DNA of 64,000 nt from Verrucomicrobium sp. BvORR106 (GCF_000739655.1 NZ_BATR01000098.1:18100-82099); one strand, 5' to 3'; numbered from the stretch's first letter, positions 17,805-26,134 are shown. Numbers and translations are program-made. Notes: generated by a model from the letters alone, not told the origin.

Positions 17805-19232
17805 ATGGAAATTCCATACACCGTCAAACCCCGGCCGGACACCGGACTGTTCAATGCGAAGATCGGCATCTGGCTGTTCCTCGCTTCTGAAGTGATGCTC
17901 TTCGGCGGTCTTTTCTCTGCCTACATCTTCCTGCGCATCGCCCCCGAAGGCCCCTGGCCTGTTCAGGTGCTGACCGTTAAGTGGGGTTTCATCAACACCC
18001 TTGTGCTGATCTTCTCCAGTGTCACCGTGCTGCAGGCGTGGGTGGCTCTGAAGTTGAGGAAGTTCCGGTTGTTCCAGGTTTGGATGACTCTCACTATCCT
18101 CTGCGCTGGTGGCTTCATGGCCATCAAGTCCGTCGAGTACGCTGACAAGTTCCATCACTTCGGTGTTTTGCTTAAGGACGGCAGCTCCTTGGAAGGTCAC
18201 TTCCCGGAAGATCATCCTTATCACATCAAGTTTGATGAGGTGAAGACCGTGACGCTGGCCTCCAAGCACATGGACAAGGGCCTCTTTGACTGGAGACTTT
18301 TCCGCCATGGTTCTGACGGTGGTTTCCTCAAGTACATTGTGGACGGCAAGCCTGAGTTCAAAGATGCCGCCGGTAACTTGGTGACGTTGGATGCAGCTAC
18401 CGTGAAGAAGTTGGTGCACGATGCTCAGGAGAAGAAGATCGACTTCATTGTCCTTACCGCGACCAATCCGCTCAAGTTTGACATCCCGCCGTCGAAGCTC
18501 TTCGACAACGCCTACGATGCTCACAAAGCCCATTTCCGTGATGGCACAGTGATCGACGGCAAGCTGGCCTATGATTCGATGCACCTTGAAGTGGACCGGA
18601 TCGATCTGCGCCGCCTCTTCGCTGCAGACGAGAAGAGCGACCAGAAGGCCTTTGAAAGCGTGCAGAACGCTGACGTGTGGCGTGTCCTCGGTGGCGACTG
18701 GAAGAAGAAGTTCAACGAGCACCACGATGTGGAACTGAACAAGTTCATCGAGAAGCACAAGAGCCAGAAGAAGCCCCAACAGCCCATGGACAACAGCGAC
18801 TACGTTCGCCACGTCTATGCCATGAAGATCAGCCTGGACGACTCCCACGGTCACGCCAACGCTGCCAAGACGGGTGGGGAAGGGCTTGCTGCTGAAGCCG
18901 CTGGTGACTCCCATGGCGCTCACGCTGCGGAAGCTCATGCTGGCAGCCACGGCCATCCTCTGGTTGTGATCGGGAAGAAGGACATTTCCTTCTGGTCCAA
19001 CTTCACTCCCAAGTACGGAAACTACTTCGCCATCTACTTCACTCTGACGGGCCTGCACGGTCTGCACGTGATCGGCGGCGCACTTGTACTGAGCCACATG
19101 TTGTTGTTCGGCAAGAGGATCTACGACAAGGACCCTGACCACCTGGCAAACCGTGTGGAAGTGGGCGGCCTGTTCTGGCACTTCGTGGATCTGGTCTGGA
19201 TCTTCCTGTTCCCGCTGCTGTATCTCCTCTAA
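17805..19232 (+). CDS. coxC: CoxC, cytochrome c oxidase subunit III with a large insertion
   Basis: 475 residues, about twice the usual length. Three membrane helices (residues ~18-45, 58-83, 88-110) and two at the end (FAIYFTLTGLHGLHVIGG and the last 25 residues) form the five-helix type of subunit III. Between them, residues ~121-395 are a hydrophilic insertion with a His-rich part (DDSHGHANA, AHAAEAHAGSHGHP). By topology of the family, the loop between these helices faces the periplasm, so the insertion may contact cytochrome c domains or ACIII (inference). It follows coxA by 67 bases. There is no frameshift: the frame is continuous. Confidence 0.92.
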   Translation: MEIPYTVKPRPDTGLFNAKIGIWLFLASEVMLFGGLFSAYIFLRIAPEGPWPVQVLTVKWGFINTLVLIFSSVTVLQAWVALKLRKFRLFQVWMTLTILCAGGFMAIKSVEYADKFHHFGVLLKDGSSLEGHFPEDHPYHIKFDEVKTVTLASKHMDKGLFDWRLFRHGSDGGFLKYIVDGKPEFKDAAGNLVTLDAATVKKLVHDAQEKKIDFIVLTATNPLKFDIPPSKLFDNAYDAHKAHFRDGTVIDGKLAYDSMHLEVDRIDLRRLFAADEKSDQKAFESVQNADVWRVLGGDWKKKFNEHHDVELNKFIEKHKSQKKPQQPMDNSDYVRHVYAMKISLDDSHGHANAAKTGGEGLAAEAAGDSHGAHAAEAHAGSHGHPLVVIGKKDISFWSNFTPKYGNYFAIYFTLTGLHGLHVIGGALVLSHMLLFGKRIYDKDPDHLANRVEVGGLFWHFVDLVWIFLFPLLYLL

Positions 19233-19241
19233 CCCGACTCT

Positions 19242-19279
19242 CCGGGGCTGCGGCCCCGGGAATTGATTCCCAGCTTTTT
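19242..19279 (+). other. two adjacent hairpins between coxC and cox4
   Basis: A 7-bp stem (CCGGGGC / GCCCCGG, 19242-19259) abuts a second stem (GGGAAT / ATTCCC, to 19271), followed by a run of five T. The second resembles a weak intrinsic terminator. Because the reading continues into cox4, partial termination or transcript protection are the likely roles. Confidence 0.4.
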
Positions 19280-19285
19280 ACCATC

Positions 19286-19621
19286 ATGGCTCACGACCAT
19301 CACGACCACGACAGTCCGGAATACTACAAGAAGCAGTCCAAGATCATCTGGGCGGTTGGTGGTGTTCTCGTCCTTGGCACCCTCATCACCGTCGGGGTGA
19401 TGGACTGGGACATGGGCTCCCGCGCCGCCAACATTGCGTTCGGCATGTTCATCGCCCTGGTGAAAGCCAGCTTTGTCGCCCTCATCTTCATGCACTTGAA
19501 GAGTGAACGCGGTCTCATCTACAAGGTTCTCTTCTTCACCGTGCTTTTTGCGATCGGCCTCTTCGTGCTGACTTACCTCGGCTACGCTGATCCGCTGCAC
19601 TCCAAGTTCATCGGTTACTGA
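19286..19621 (+). CDS. cytochrome c oxidase subunit IV (prokaryotic type)
   Basis: 111 residues, three membrane helices, beginning with a His/Asp-rich stretch (AHDHHDHDSPEYYKK). The motif KASFVALIFMHLKSER is typical of the small bacterial subunit IV family (Cox4/CtaF) that accompanies caa3/aa3 oxidases. It starts 53 bases after coxC and is followed nine bases later by a tiny membrane protein. Confidence 0.88.
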   Translation: MAHDHHDHDSPEYYKKQSKIIWAVGGVLVLGTLITVGVMDWDMGSRAANIAFGMFIALVKASFVALIFMHLKSERGLIYKVLFFTVLFAIGLFVLTYLGYADPLHSKFIGY

Positions 19622-19630
19622 TTTCCCGCC

Positions 19631-19837
19631 ATGTCCCTCAAAGGCTTCCACATTCTCTTCATCGTTCTGTCGTTTCTCTGCACCGCGGGGTTCTGGGCCT
19701 GGACGGTGGTGGAGGTGGAGCAGGCGAGGGAAGCCCGGGCGGTGGTTGCTGGGAACCTGAGTGGTACCCTGGCGCTGCTGCTGCTCGTTTACGGAATTTG
19801 GTTTGTCGCCAAGAAGAGCAAGACCATCAAGGTTTGA
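19631..19837 (+). CDS. small two-helix membrane protein in the oxidase operon
   Basis: 68 residues with two membrane helices (about 5-26 and 43-60) and a basic C-terminus (AKKSKTIKV). No cofactor motif. It is placed between cox4 and another tiny gene with gaps of 9 and 21 bases, so it is most likely an accessory oxidase subunit or assembly factor. I do not recognise a named family. Confidence 0.75.
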   Translation: MSLKGFHILFIVLSFLCTAGFWAWTVVEVEQAREARAVVAGNLSGTLALLLLVYGIWFVAKKSKTIKV

Positions 19838-19858
19838 GATCCTGATCCCCATCACACC

Positions 19859-20050
19859 ATGAGCCTCTTACATCTGCACCAGCTTGCCTGCGCCGTCTGT
19901 CTTCCGGACCAGTCGTCCGAAGTGGCCAAGGCTTCGAACACTGCCATCCTTTTTATGGTGGTCGTGGTCTTCAGCGTGCTGGGCCTGCTCGTCAAAATCA
20001 TGTTCAACTTTGCACGCAAGCAGCGTGAGTTCGAAAATTCGTCCCTGTAA
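19859..20050 (+). CDS. small single-helix membrane protein in the oxidase operon
   Basis: 63 residues: a short N-terminus with two cysteines (QLACAVCLPD), one membrane helix (ILFMVVVVFSVLGLLVKIMF) and a charged tail. It ends six bases before coxB. The CxxC pair could bind copper or form a disulfide, but this is inference. Position and coupling support a real gene. Confidence 0.7.
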   Translation: MSLLHLHQLACAVCLPDQSSEVAKASNTAILFMVVVVFSVLGLLVKIMFNFARKQREFENSSL

Positions 20051-20056
20051 ATTCCC

Positions 20057-20887
20057 ATGATACCCGATTCGATGATCACCCTTGCCACCCTGAACAAGCT
20101 TCTGGGGATTCCCGCTCTTGCTTCTGAACACGGCGAGATGGTGGACCACATGCTTGAGCTGGTGCACTGGTTCATGTTGCTCCTTTTCATCGGCTGGTCC
20201 GCCTTCCTGGTGGTCGTCTTCACCAAGTTCCGTCAGAGCAAGAATCCCAAGGCCGACTATCACGGTGTCCGCGGTCACGCCTCCACTCACATTGAGATCG
20301 GCGTGGTCATCGTGGAAGCCATCCTTCTGCTCGGTTTCGCTTTCCCGCTCTGGGGCCAGCAATCTGAAAAATACCCTTCCGGCAACAACGTGCTGAAGGT
20401 ACGTGCTGTGGGCGAGAAGTTCCTCTGGAGCTTCCAGTATGGTGGTACCGACAATACCCTGGGCCGCACCGCTCTCAAGCTGATCGATATCGGCACCAAC
20501 CCTCCGAACACGATCGGTCGCGACATGAAGGACCCGAACGGCAAGGATGACTTCGTGAAGGTGGGCGTGATGACCCTTCCGGTGAACCGCCCCGTGATCG
20601 TGGACGTGACCAGCAAGGACGTGATTCACAACCTTGCTCTTGTGCCGATGCGTATGGCACAGGATGCCACCCCTGGCGTTCGCAGCCACGCCTGGTTCAA
20701 GCCAACCAAGACTGGGTCCTGGGACATCATCTGCGGTCAGCTTTGTGGCCCCGGCCACTCCGGCATGAAGGCCACGTTGAACGTGATCGAGCAAAAGGAG
20801 TTCGACGAATTCGTTAAGGAAAACAGCGACACCGCCAAGGCCGCAGTCGAAGCCACCCCGGCTCCTGCTGCCCCGGCAGCCCACTGA
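20057..20887 (+). CDS. coxB: CoxB, cytochrome c oxidase subunit II with CuA site
   Basis: 276 residues. Two membrane helices (about 33-55 and 77-98) precede a cupredoxin domain. The CuA ligands are present: H in KDVIHNLALVPM, then CGQLCGPGHSGM providing both cysteines, the second histidine and the methionine. The glutamate near the K-channel entrance (STHIEIGVV) is conserved even though CoxA lacks the K-channel lysine. No cytochrome c domain is fused, so this is aa3-like rather than caa3 in architecture. It is the last gene of the operon; an Ala/Pro tail ends the protein. Subunit II at the end is an unusual order. Confidence 0.94.
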   Translation: MIPDSMITLATLNKLLGIPALASEHGEMVDHMLELVHWFMLLLFIGWSAFLVVVFTKFRQSKNPKADYHGVRGHASTHIEIGVVIVEAILLLGFAFPLWGQQSEKYPSGNNVLKVRAVGEKFLWSFQYGGTDNTLGRTALKLIDIGTNPPNTIGRDMKDPNGKDDFVKVGVMTLPVNRPVIVDVTSKDVIHNLALVPMRMAQDATPGVRSHAWFKPTKTGSWDIICGQLCGPGHSGMKATLNVIEQKEFDEFVKENSDTAKAAVEATPAPAAPAAH

Positions 20888-20952
20888 CGCCGTGGCGGTT
20901 CTGCGACAGAATACCGCTCTGACCGACCTTGATCCTTCTTTGAATTTCTGCG

Positions 20953-20991
20953 AACGGCAAAGCCTTGGGGCTTTGCCGTTTGTTGTTTTTT
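20953..20991 (+). terminator. intrinsic terminator of the ACIII/oxidase operon
   Basis: A perfect 12-bp stem (AACGGCAAAGCC with GGCTTTGCCGTT), a four-base loop and a T-rich tail (TGTTGTTTTTT). It lies 65 bases after coxB and 36 before ctaA, separating the structural operon from the assembly genes. Confidence 0.92.
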
Positions 20992-21026
20992 AGCCCGTTT
21001 CGCCCATCCCTGATCTCATTCCTGGC

Positions 21027-22076
21027 ATGAACTGGACCCGATTTCAAAAGCTGGCCCTGATAGCGTTCATCTCGGTGGAAGTGCTCATCTTTGTGGGCGC
21101 AGTAGTGCGGGCGACTGGCTCAGGCCTCGGATGTCCCGACTGGCCTCTCTGCTATGGATGCTGGACTCCGCCGACCAAAGCGGAGGACATCGATTTCAAA
21201 AAACTCAACATCGAGAAGTTCCGGGCGAAGGCCGCGAGACTGGGGCGGGATCCCGCTTCCATCACCCCGGAGACGTTGAGGGCCGAGTTTGATCCTGTCG
21301 CCACCTGGGTAGAGTACATCAACCGTCTGACCAGCCTCCCGGTGGGGCTGTCTGTGACCGCTCTTCTCGTGGCGTCTTTTTGGCAGATCTGGGCGGGTCG
21401 CTTCCGGGTCTTTGCCGGTGCACTCGGTTCCTTCGCCCTGGTGCTGATCAACGCCTGGTTGGGCGCGCGGGTGGTTCTCAGCGGTCTGAAGCCCGGCATC
21501 ATCACCTTGCACATGGCTTTGGCCATTCTCTTGCAGTGTTTTCTCGTGTACACCGCCTGGCGTGGCACTTCTCAACCGTGGAAGCTTCCCGTGATCGGGG
21601 GCGGGGGCAAAGCTCTGTTTCGCATTGGGCTGCTGCTGTTTGCCCTGGTCGTGTTGGAGGGTGTCATGGGGTCCCAAGTTCGGGAGATGACGGATCACCT
21701 TGCCATGCTCCACGCGGGGGAGAAGCGTGAGCTCTGGGTCAAGGAACTGGATCAAACGGTCGTTTACCTCCTCCATCGGAGTTTCTCATGGATTATCTTG
21801 GGAGTGGCTTTCCTGTTTCACTGGAAGTCAACTCAAGTGCTTGGCCGAGTCGGTTGGCTGGAAAGAGGGATTGTGGGACTCGTTTGCGCTCAGATGGTGC
21901 TCGGTGTGGTACTGTCCCAGGTCGGAATCGTTCGGATCGCACAGATTCTCCACATTGGCTTGTCTTCCCTGCTGGTGAGTGGATTGTTCCTCTGGCTGCT
22001 CGGCAGCCATCGGGCAACCCGGGCGAAAGACTTGTCAGCACCGATGGAGACCGATGCGCCCAGTCCTGTAGTTTAG
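21027..22076 (+). CDS. ctaA: heme A synthase (COX15/CtaA)
   Basis: 349 residues, eight predicted helices. It converts haem O to haem A for CoxA. The first external loop has the cysteine pair typical of bacterial CtaA (GCPDWPLC) and a longer than usual stretch up to residue 95. Conserved histidines are visible in TLHMALA, LLHRSFSW and ILHIGLS. The first-half signature, usually ExxHR, reads E96-Y-I-N99-R100, so the expected haem-ligand histidine is asparagine. It heads the assembly group ctaA-ctaB-sco-ctaM. Confidence 0.92.
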   Translation: MNWTRFQKLALIAFISVEVLIFVGAVVRATGSGLGCPDWPLCYGCWTPPTKAEDIDFKKLNIEKFRAKAARLGRDPASITPETLRAEFDPVATWVEYINRLTSLPVGLSVTALLVASFWQIWAGRFRVFAGALGSFALVLINAWLGARVVLSGLKPGIITLHMALAILLQCFLVYTAWRGTSQPWKLPVIGGGGKALFRIGLLLFALVVLEGVMGSQVREMTDHLAMLHAGEKRELWVKELDQTVVYLLHRSFSWIILGVAFLFHWKSTQVLGRVGWLERGIVGLVCAQMVLGVVLSQVGIVRIAQILHIGLSSLLVSGLFLWLLGSHRATRAKDLSAPMETDAPSPVV

Positions 22077-22107
22077 ATTTCCCAGTCCCGTCTTTTCAGA
22101 GAGCCAG

Positions 22108-23058
22108 ATGCAGAGTTCCGTCATGTCAGAGACCGCCACCTCGTCGAATACCCCATCCAACGTCACGATGAAGGACCTGATGTCGCTGACGAAGTTTCGT
22201 CTCAGTGTTCTCGTGTTGGTGACCACCTTTGTGGGTTACTGGCTTGGGCGCAGTGGGCAGGATCTGAACTTGCCATTGATGTTTCACACCCTGCTGGGCA
22301 GTGCCTTGGCCGCCTTTGGCGCGGCGGTGTTTAACCAGTTGATGGAGATCGAGCCGGACAAGCGGATGGACCGCACAGCGGATCGCCCCCTGCCTTCGCG
22401 CCGGATGGAGCCGGGTGTGGCCTTTGGAGTCGGCTGGCTGCTCAGCGCCTTTGCCTTGTTGCACCTGGGGAAGATGGTGAACGTGGAGTCCGCCGCTCTC
22501 TGTGCCATGACGCTCGCGGTCTATCTCTTCATCTACACCCCCATGAAGCAGCAATCGGCTTGGAACACGATTGTGGGCGCGGTGTCCGGCGCTTTGCCGC
22601 CGCTCATCGGGTGGGCTGGGGCCGCAGGTCCCCCGGTCAACAATGACGCTTACTTCCGTCTGGAATTGATTTCTTCCAGCGGGGCCATCTTCCTGTTCTC
22701 TCTGCTTTTCCTCTGGCAGCTCCCTCACTTCCTCGCGATCAACTGGATGTACCGGGATGAGTACCGCAAGGGCGGCTTTGTCATGTGGGCCAATGAGGAT
22801 GATACGGGGGGCAAAACCTCCAAGCTGGCCCTGCTTTTTTCATTCTGTGCCGTGGCGCTCGTGTTCCTGCCTCCCTTTGCGGGGGACACCACCTACTGGT
22901 TCCTCCCTTTTGCGCTTCTGGTGAACCTGATGCTGGTGTGGCTGGCCTGGAAGTTCTACAAAATTCGCGACCGGGCGAGTGCACGGAAGTTGTTCTTCTT
23001 CACCCTCATGTACCTGCCACTCCTGCTGGGTATCAGCATGGTGTTCTGGAAAGCCTGA
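22108..23058 (+). CDS. ctaB: heme O synthase (protoheme IX farnesyltransferase)
   Basis: 316 residues, about nine membrane helices of the UbiA prenyltransferase superfamily. The first Asp-rich motif is FNQLMEIEPDKRMDRTADRP and the second region is MYRDEYRKGGF. It adds a farnesyl group to haem B, giving haem O, the substrate of CtaA just upstream. An alternative start at 22123 (MSETATSS) is possible. The gene is 31 bases after ctaA. Confidence 0.93.
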   Translation: MQSSVMSETATSSNTPSNVTMKDLMSLTKFRLSVLVLVTTFVGYWLGRSGQDLNLPLMFHTLLGSALAAFGAAVFNQLMEIEPDKRMDRTADRPLPSRRMEPGVAFGVGWLLSAFALLHLGKMVNVESAALCAMTLAVYLFIYTPMKQQSAWNTIVGAVSGALPPLIGWAGAAGPPVNNDAYFRLELISSSGAIFLFSLLFLWQLPHFLAINWMYRDEYRKGGFVMWANEDDTGGKTSKLALLFSFCAVALVFLPPFAGDTTYWFLPFALLVNLMLVWLAWKFYKIRDRASARKLFFFTLMYLPLLLGISMVFWKA

Positions 23059-23067
23059 TCAGCCGCC

Positions 23068-23105
23068 AACGGCGTGGCATTTTGCCACGTAGCGGCCTCG
23101 CCGTT
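23068..23105 (+). other. hairpin-rich spacer between ctaB and sco
   Basis: CGTGGCA-TTT-TGCCACG (23073-23089) is a perfect 7-3-7 hairpin, and AACGGCG (23068-23074) pairs with CGCCGTT (23099-23105) around it. There is no T-tract, so this is not a standard terminator. It may be an intercistronic stabiliser or a REP-like element. Confidence 0.4.
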
Positions 23106-23180
23106 CGTAAGCGTACTGGATCCTGTTACCATTCCTCTCTTCGACCTCCGCCTCCGTCTATCCCCGTGTCTGATCAAGCC

Positions 23181-23939
23181 ATGAGCACCCCCACGCCGCC
23201 CTCCACTCCGACTGAGCCTTCACCGGATGACGCGCCCAAGGGCATCAATCCGCTGACCGTCTGGGTGCCCATCATCGTGATTGTCTGCGGTGTGGTGATC
23301 GGCTGGAACTACATGGTGAGCCAGATCAAGAAGGAGCGGGAAGAGTCGGCGGGCATGGTGGAACAGCGCTTGCCCATGTTGTCCAGACTGGAGAAGAATA
23401 TTGGGTTCGTGGAGCGCAATGGCCAGAAAGTGGAACTCGCTGCGCTGAAAGGCAAAATCATCGTCGCCTGCTGGGTGTACACTCACTGCCCTCGTGGTTG
23501 TTCCGGCGTGGTGGGGGAGCTCCTCAGCCTGCACAATGATTTGGAGGCCAATCCAGACGTCCATTTCCTCTCGGTAAGTGTGGATCCTGCGGATGGCCCT
23601 GAGCAACTCAGCAAGTTCGCTGAAGGGCTGAAAATCAAAGGGGACAACTGGTGGTTTGTGAATGGGGAGACCAAGGAAGTGCGCTCCTACATGACCCGCT
23701 ACTTCGGGTTTCAGGGCGTGCAGGATGTGCCTGAGAAAGACCGCCTCTCTCCGGATGACAAGTACATCCACGACATGAAAGTCGCCCTGGTGGATCACAA
23801 AAGTCACGTGCGTGGCATGTACGACGTGGCCAGCTTCGACCCAGAGTTCAAGGCCTTCTGGAAAGACAAGATCCGCAAAGATATCGCCACACTGCTCAAA
23901 GACAAAGTCGAGGACGAACAGGGCAAAAACACCAAGTAA
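23181..23939 (+). CDS. SCO1/SenC-type copper chaperone for oxidase assembly
   Basis: About 252 residues from ATG 23181; the longer in-frame start would run into ctaB. A proline-rich cytoplasmic N-terminus and one membrane helix (VWVPIIVIVCGVVIGW) precede a thioredoxin-like domain. The copper-binding CxxxC is in THCPRGCSG and the histidine ligand is in KYIHDMKVALVD, correctly spaced before the LVD strand. It should deliver copper to the CuA site of CoxB. Confidence 0.92.
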   Translation: MSTPTPPSTPTEPSPDDAPKGINPLTVWVPIIVIVCGVVIGWNYMVSQIKKEREESAGMVEQRLPMLSRLEKNIGFVERNGQKVELAALKGKIIVACWVYTHCPRGCSGVVGELLSLHNDLEANPDVHFLSVSVDPADGPEQLSKFAEGLKIKGDNWWFVNGETKEVRSYMTRYFGFQGVQDVPEKDRLSPDDKYIHDMKVALVDHKSHVRGMYDVASFDPEFKAFWKDKIRKDIATLLKDKVEDEQGKNTK

Positions 23940-24129
23940 GGGGTGGTTTGCCGCCATCCTGCGAGCCTGGGCGCTCAGTTGCTCTCAGAAGAAAGCCGCA
24001 GGGCTTGGCGCTTCCCGTCTGATTCTGCCCGGAATTGCATGATTTGATTGATTGAGAGGCAAATGAGGCGGAAAGGCAGTCGCTCTCTCGTCCGCCATTG
24101 CTTCATTCACGATTGATTGCACCACCACC

Positions 24130-24555
24130 ATGGAAGTTTACGAACTCCCTGCGCTCAACGCCACCCTCAACGCCGCCGCCGCTGTTCTGCTGCTGTCGGG
24201 CTGGATCTGCATCAAGCTGGGCAAGCGCTCCGCTCACATCACTCTCATGTCGTTGGCGCTGGTGGTCTCCGCAGCGTTTCTTACCAGCTACCTGATCTAT
24301 CACTTCCATGTACCCAGCATGAAGTTTCAGGGCAAAGGGGCGATCCGGTGGGTGTACTACACCATCCTGATTACCCACGTCTTTCTCGCCATCGTCAATC
24401 TGCCCATGATCATCATGACGGTGGTGCCTGCGCTGAAGAAGAAGTTCGACAAACACAAGAGAATCGCCCGCTGGACGTTTCCAGTCTGGATGTATGTCTC
24501 TGTGACAGGCGTGCTGGTGTACCTGATGTGTTACCACTGGTTCGCGCTCGGGTGA
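24130..24555 (+). CDS. ctaM: DUF420 membrane protein, CtaM/YozB-like oxidase assembly factor
   Basis: 141 residues with four membrane helices and conserved histidines (SYLIYHFHVPS, TILITHVFLAI, MCYHWFALG). This is the DUF420 family; its member CtaM is needed for haem A oxidase formation in Staphylococcus. Its position right after ctaA-ctaB-sco supports the same job here. It ends the oxidase assembly cluster, 190 bases after sco. Confidence 0.88.
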   Translation: MEVYELPALNATLNAAAAVLLLSGWICIKLGKRSAHITLMSLALVVSAAFLTSYLIYHFHVPSMKFQGKGAIRWVYYTILITHVFLAIVNLPMIIMTVVPALKKKFDKHKRIARWTFPVWMYVSVTGVLVYLMCYHWFALG

Positions 24556-24922
24556 GGAGCGCGTGGCAGGATGGGGGGCTCGCTGTGTCGCCGCCCAGTT
24601 GGCTGATCCATGGCGAGAAGTTTGCTTCCAAGAGGGGGCGCTATCGGCTTGCCGGTCCGCGGTAGAATTGCGTTGTTCCTGCGCTCGCTTCACCCTCGGC
24701 TTATTCGTAGTGAACCCTCTGGGTTCGGAAGCAGGGTGCCGAGCAGCCGCCACCCCTCGGTCGGGACTACATTCCGGTGCAAGGGACACTCGATGCGTCG
24801 GTCTTCTGCCCGTTTGCTCTCGTGAATCGTCGGAGCAACGAACAGCGTGGCTGGCGTGATCTGACCCGACCCAGTGGAGACCATGCGGTCAAATTCGACC
24901 GTTGGTCCACTGGATTACTGAG
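24556..24922. other. intergenic region, no convincing gene
   Basis: About 367 bases between convergent ctaM and lepB. Short open frames exist but none has a protein-like composition, start context or motif. A GGTTCGGAAGCAGGG stretch faintly recalls the SRP RNA loop but does not match its conserved core. No strong terminator is visible. Confidence 0.4.
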
Positions 24923-26134
24923 CTACCGAATCACTCCCCAGTGGCTGGTGAGCGGCCAGTAGCAGAACCAGCCGGGGCCAACAACGTTCTGCTCGGGGAC
25001 AGGGCCCCAGTAGCGGCTGTCAGAGCTGAAGTAGCTGTTGTCTCCCAGGGCCATGTATTGCTTTTTCTCCAGTTGCACGCCACGCACGGGCACGCGACGG
25101 CCGGTGGCGTCCTGGATGGCGTCCTGGTACCCGCGATAGCCGTCCTTGGGCTCGAGGTAAGTGCCCGTCATCACCCGCTGAAAGCCGGGTTCAGTGGCAA
25201 GCTGGCCGTTGATGAAGAGCTGGGAGTCTTTGATGGCCACGGTGTCCTCAGGAACGCCGCCGAGCCGCTTGATGTAGTGTTGGGAGCCCCAGCGCGCGTC
25301 GAAGTTGCCGCTTTCGATGCGGGAGATGTTCTTGGTGGTGAACACAAACACCTCCCCGCGGGTGGGGCGGCGGAAGTGGTAGGCGAACTTGTTGACGATG
25401 ACGTGGTCGCCGTTTTGCACGATGCCACGGGCGAGGAGCTGGCCCTTGCGAATGTAAGAGCGGGAGCCGGTGCGACGGTTCACGGCAGCGCGCATGTCCG
25501 GGGTGTCGTTGCTGCCGAGCTCGGTATCCGTGTTGGCGTGGGCCCAGAACTGCAGGTCATCCGTGAGCTGGCGGATAGGGGCGGAGATCTTGATGGTGTG
25601 CCCATCGGCGAAGTGGACCTTCGTGTAGGGACGGAAGATCAGGAACTTGTGCTCCGTAAGGGCGGTGGGTGCCAGCTCACCTTCGTGATCTGAAACCACA
25701 TTCAGATAGGTGGTACCGGTAAAGAAGCCGCCGAGCTTGCCAAGGAGGCCCGGATTGGGATCCTTCTCCGTGGCTTCAGCACGGATGCCATTCAGCGTAG
25801 GCTGCATGGAGCCCGTGGGGATCTGGAAAGGCTGGGCAATGTAAGAACGAATGCCCAGGGCGATGACGATGGAGACGAAGAAGACCTCGATGTTTTCCGC
25901 CCACTCCGTGGTACGGGCCTCCGGCAGAGCCCGCTCACAGACTTGATTCAGCTGCTTGCTCAGCTCGTCAATGCGGGTGCTGTTGCGCTGGCTGATGGCG
26001 CTGTCCAGTTCAGCGCGGAGTCCGTTGATCTCATCCAGCTTGGCAGCAGGCAGCAGATCGCGCTTGTAGTGGAGGAAACGGGTGACCCCCTTGCGGAGCA
26101 GCTTGGCGTGCTTGATGAAGCGCGGTTGGAACAT
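24923..26134 (-). CDS. lepB: signal peptidase I
   Basis: 403 residues from ATG 26134; the longer frame adds a low-complexity N-terminus. A coiled-coil-like stretch (residues ~30-75) precedes one membrane helix (about 82-97). The catalytic serine is S109 in PTGSMQPTL and the catalytic lysine is K289 in HYIKRLGGVPEDTV. The final box is GDNSYFSSDSRYWGPVP. Between the boxes is an extended insertion (residues ~115-235), making it longer than the E. coli enzyme. It follows lepA on the same strand (118-base gap), the same order as in enterobacteria. Confidence 0.95.
   Translation of the reverse strand: MFQPRFIKHAKLLRKGVTRFLHYKRDLLPAAKLDEINGLRAELDSAISQRNSTRIDELSKQLNQVCERALPEARTTEWAENIEVFFVSIVIALGIRSYIAQPFQIPTGSMQPTLNGIRAEATEKDPNPGLLGKLGGFFTGTTYLNVVSDHEGELAPTALTEHKFLIFRPYTKVHFADGHTIKISAPIRQLTDDLQFWAHANTDTELGSNDTPDMRAAVNRRTGSRSYIRKGQLLARGIVQNGDHVIVNKFAYHFRRPTRGEVFVFTTKNISRIESGNFDARWGSQHYIKRLGGVPEDTVAIKDSQLFINGQLATEPGFQRVMTGTYLEPKDGYRGYQDAIQDATGRRVPVRGVQLEKKQYMALGDNSYFSSDSRYWGPVPEQNVVGPGWFCYWPLTSHWGVIR

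Noticed and set aside
24690..24800. SRP RNA-like GGTTCGGAAGCAGGG segment
   Set aside because: It lacks the conserved GGUCCGGAAGGAAGCAGC core and the pairing arms of the small SRP RNA.
24563..24859. 98-codon open frame downstream of ctaM
   Set aside because: Arg/Ser/Cys-heavy composition, no ribosome binding site, and stop-poor frames are expected at this GC content.
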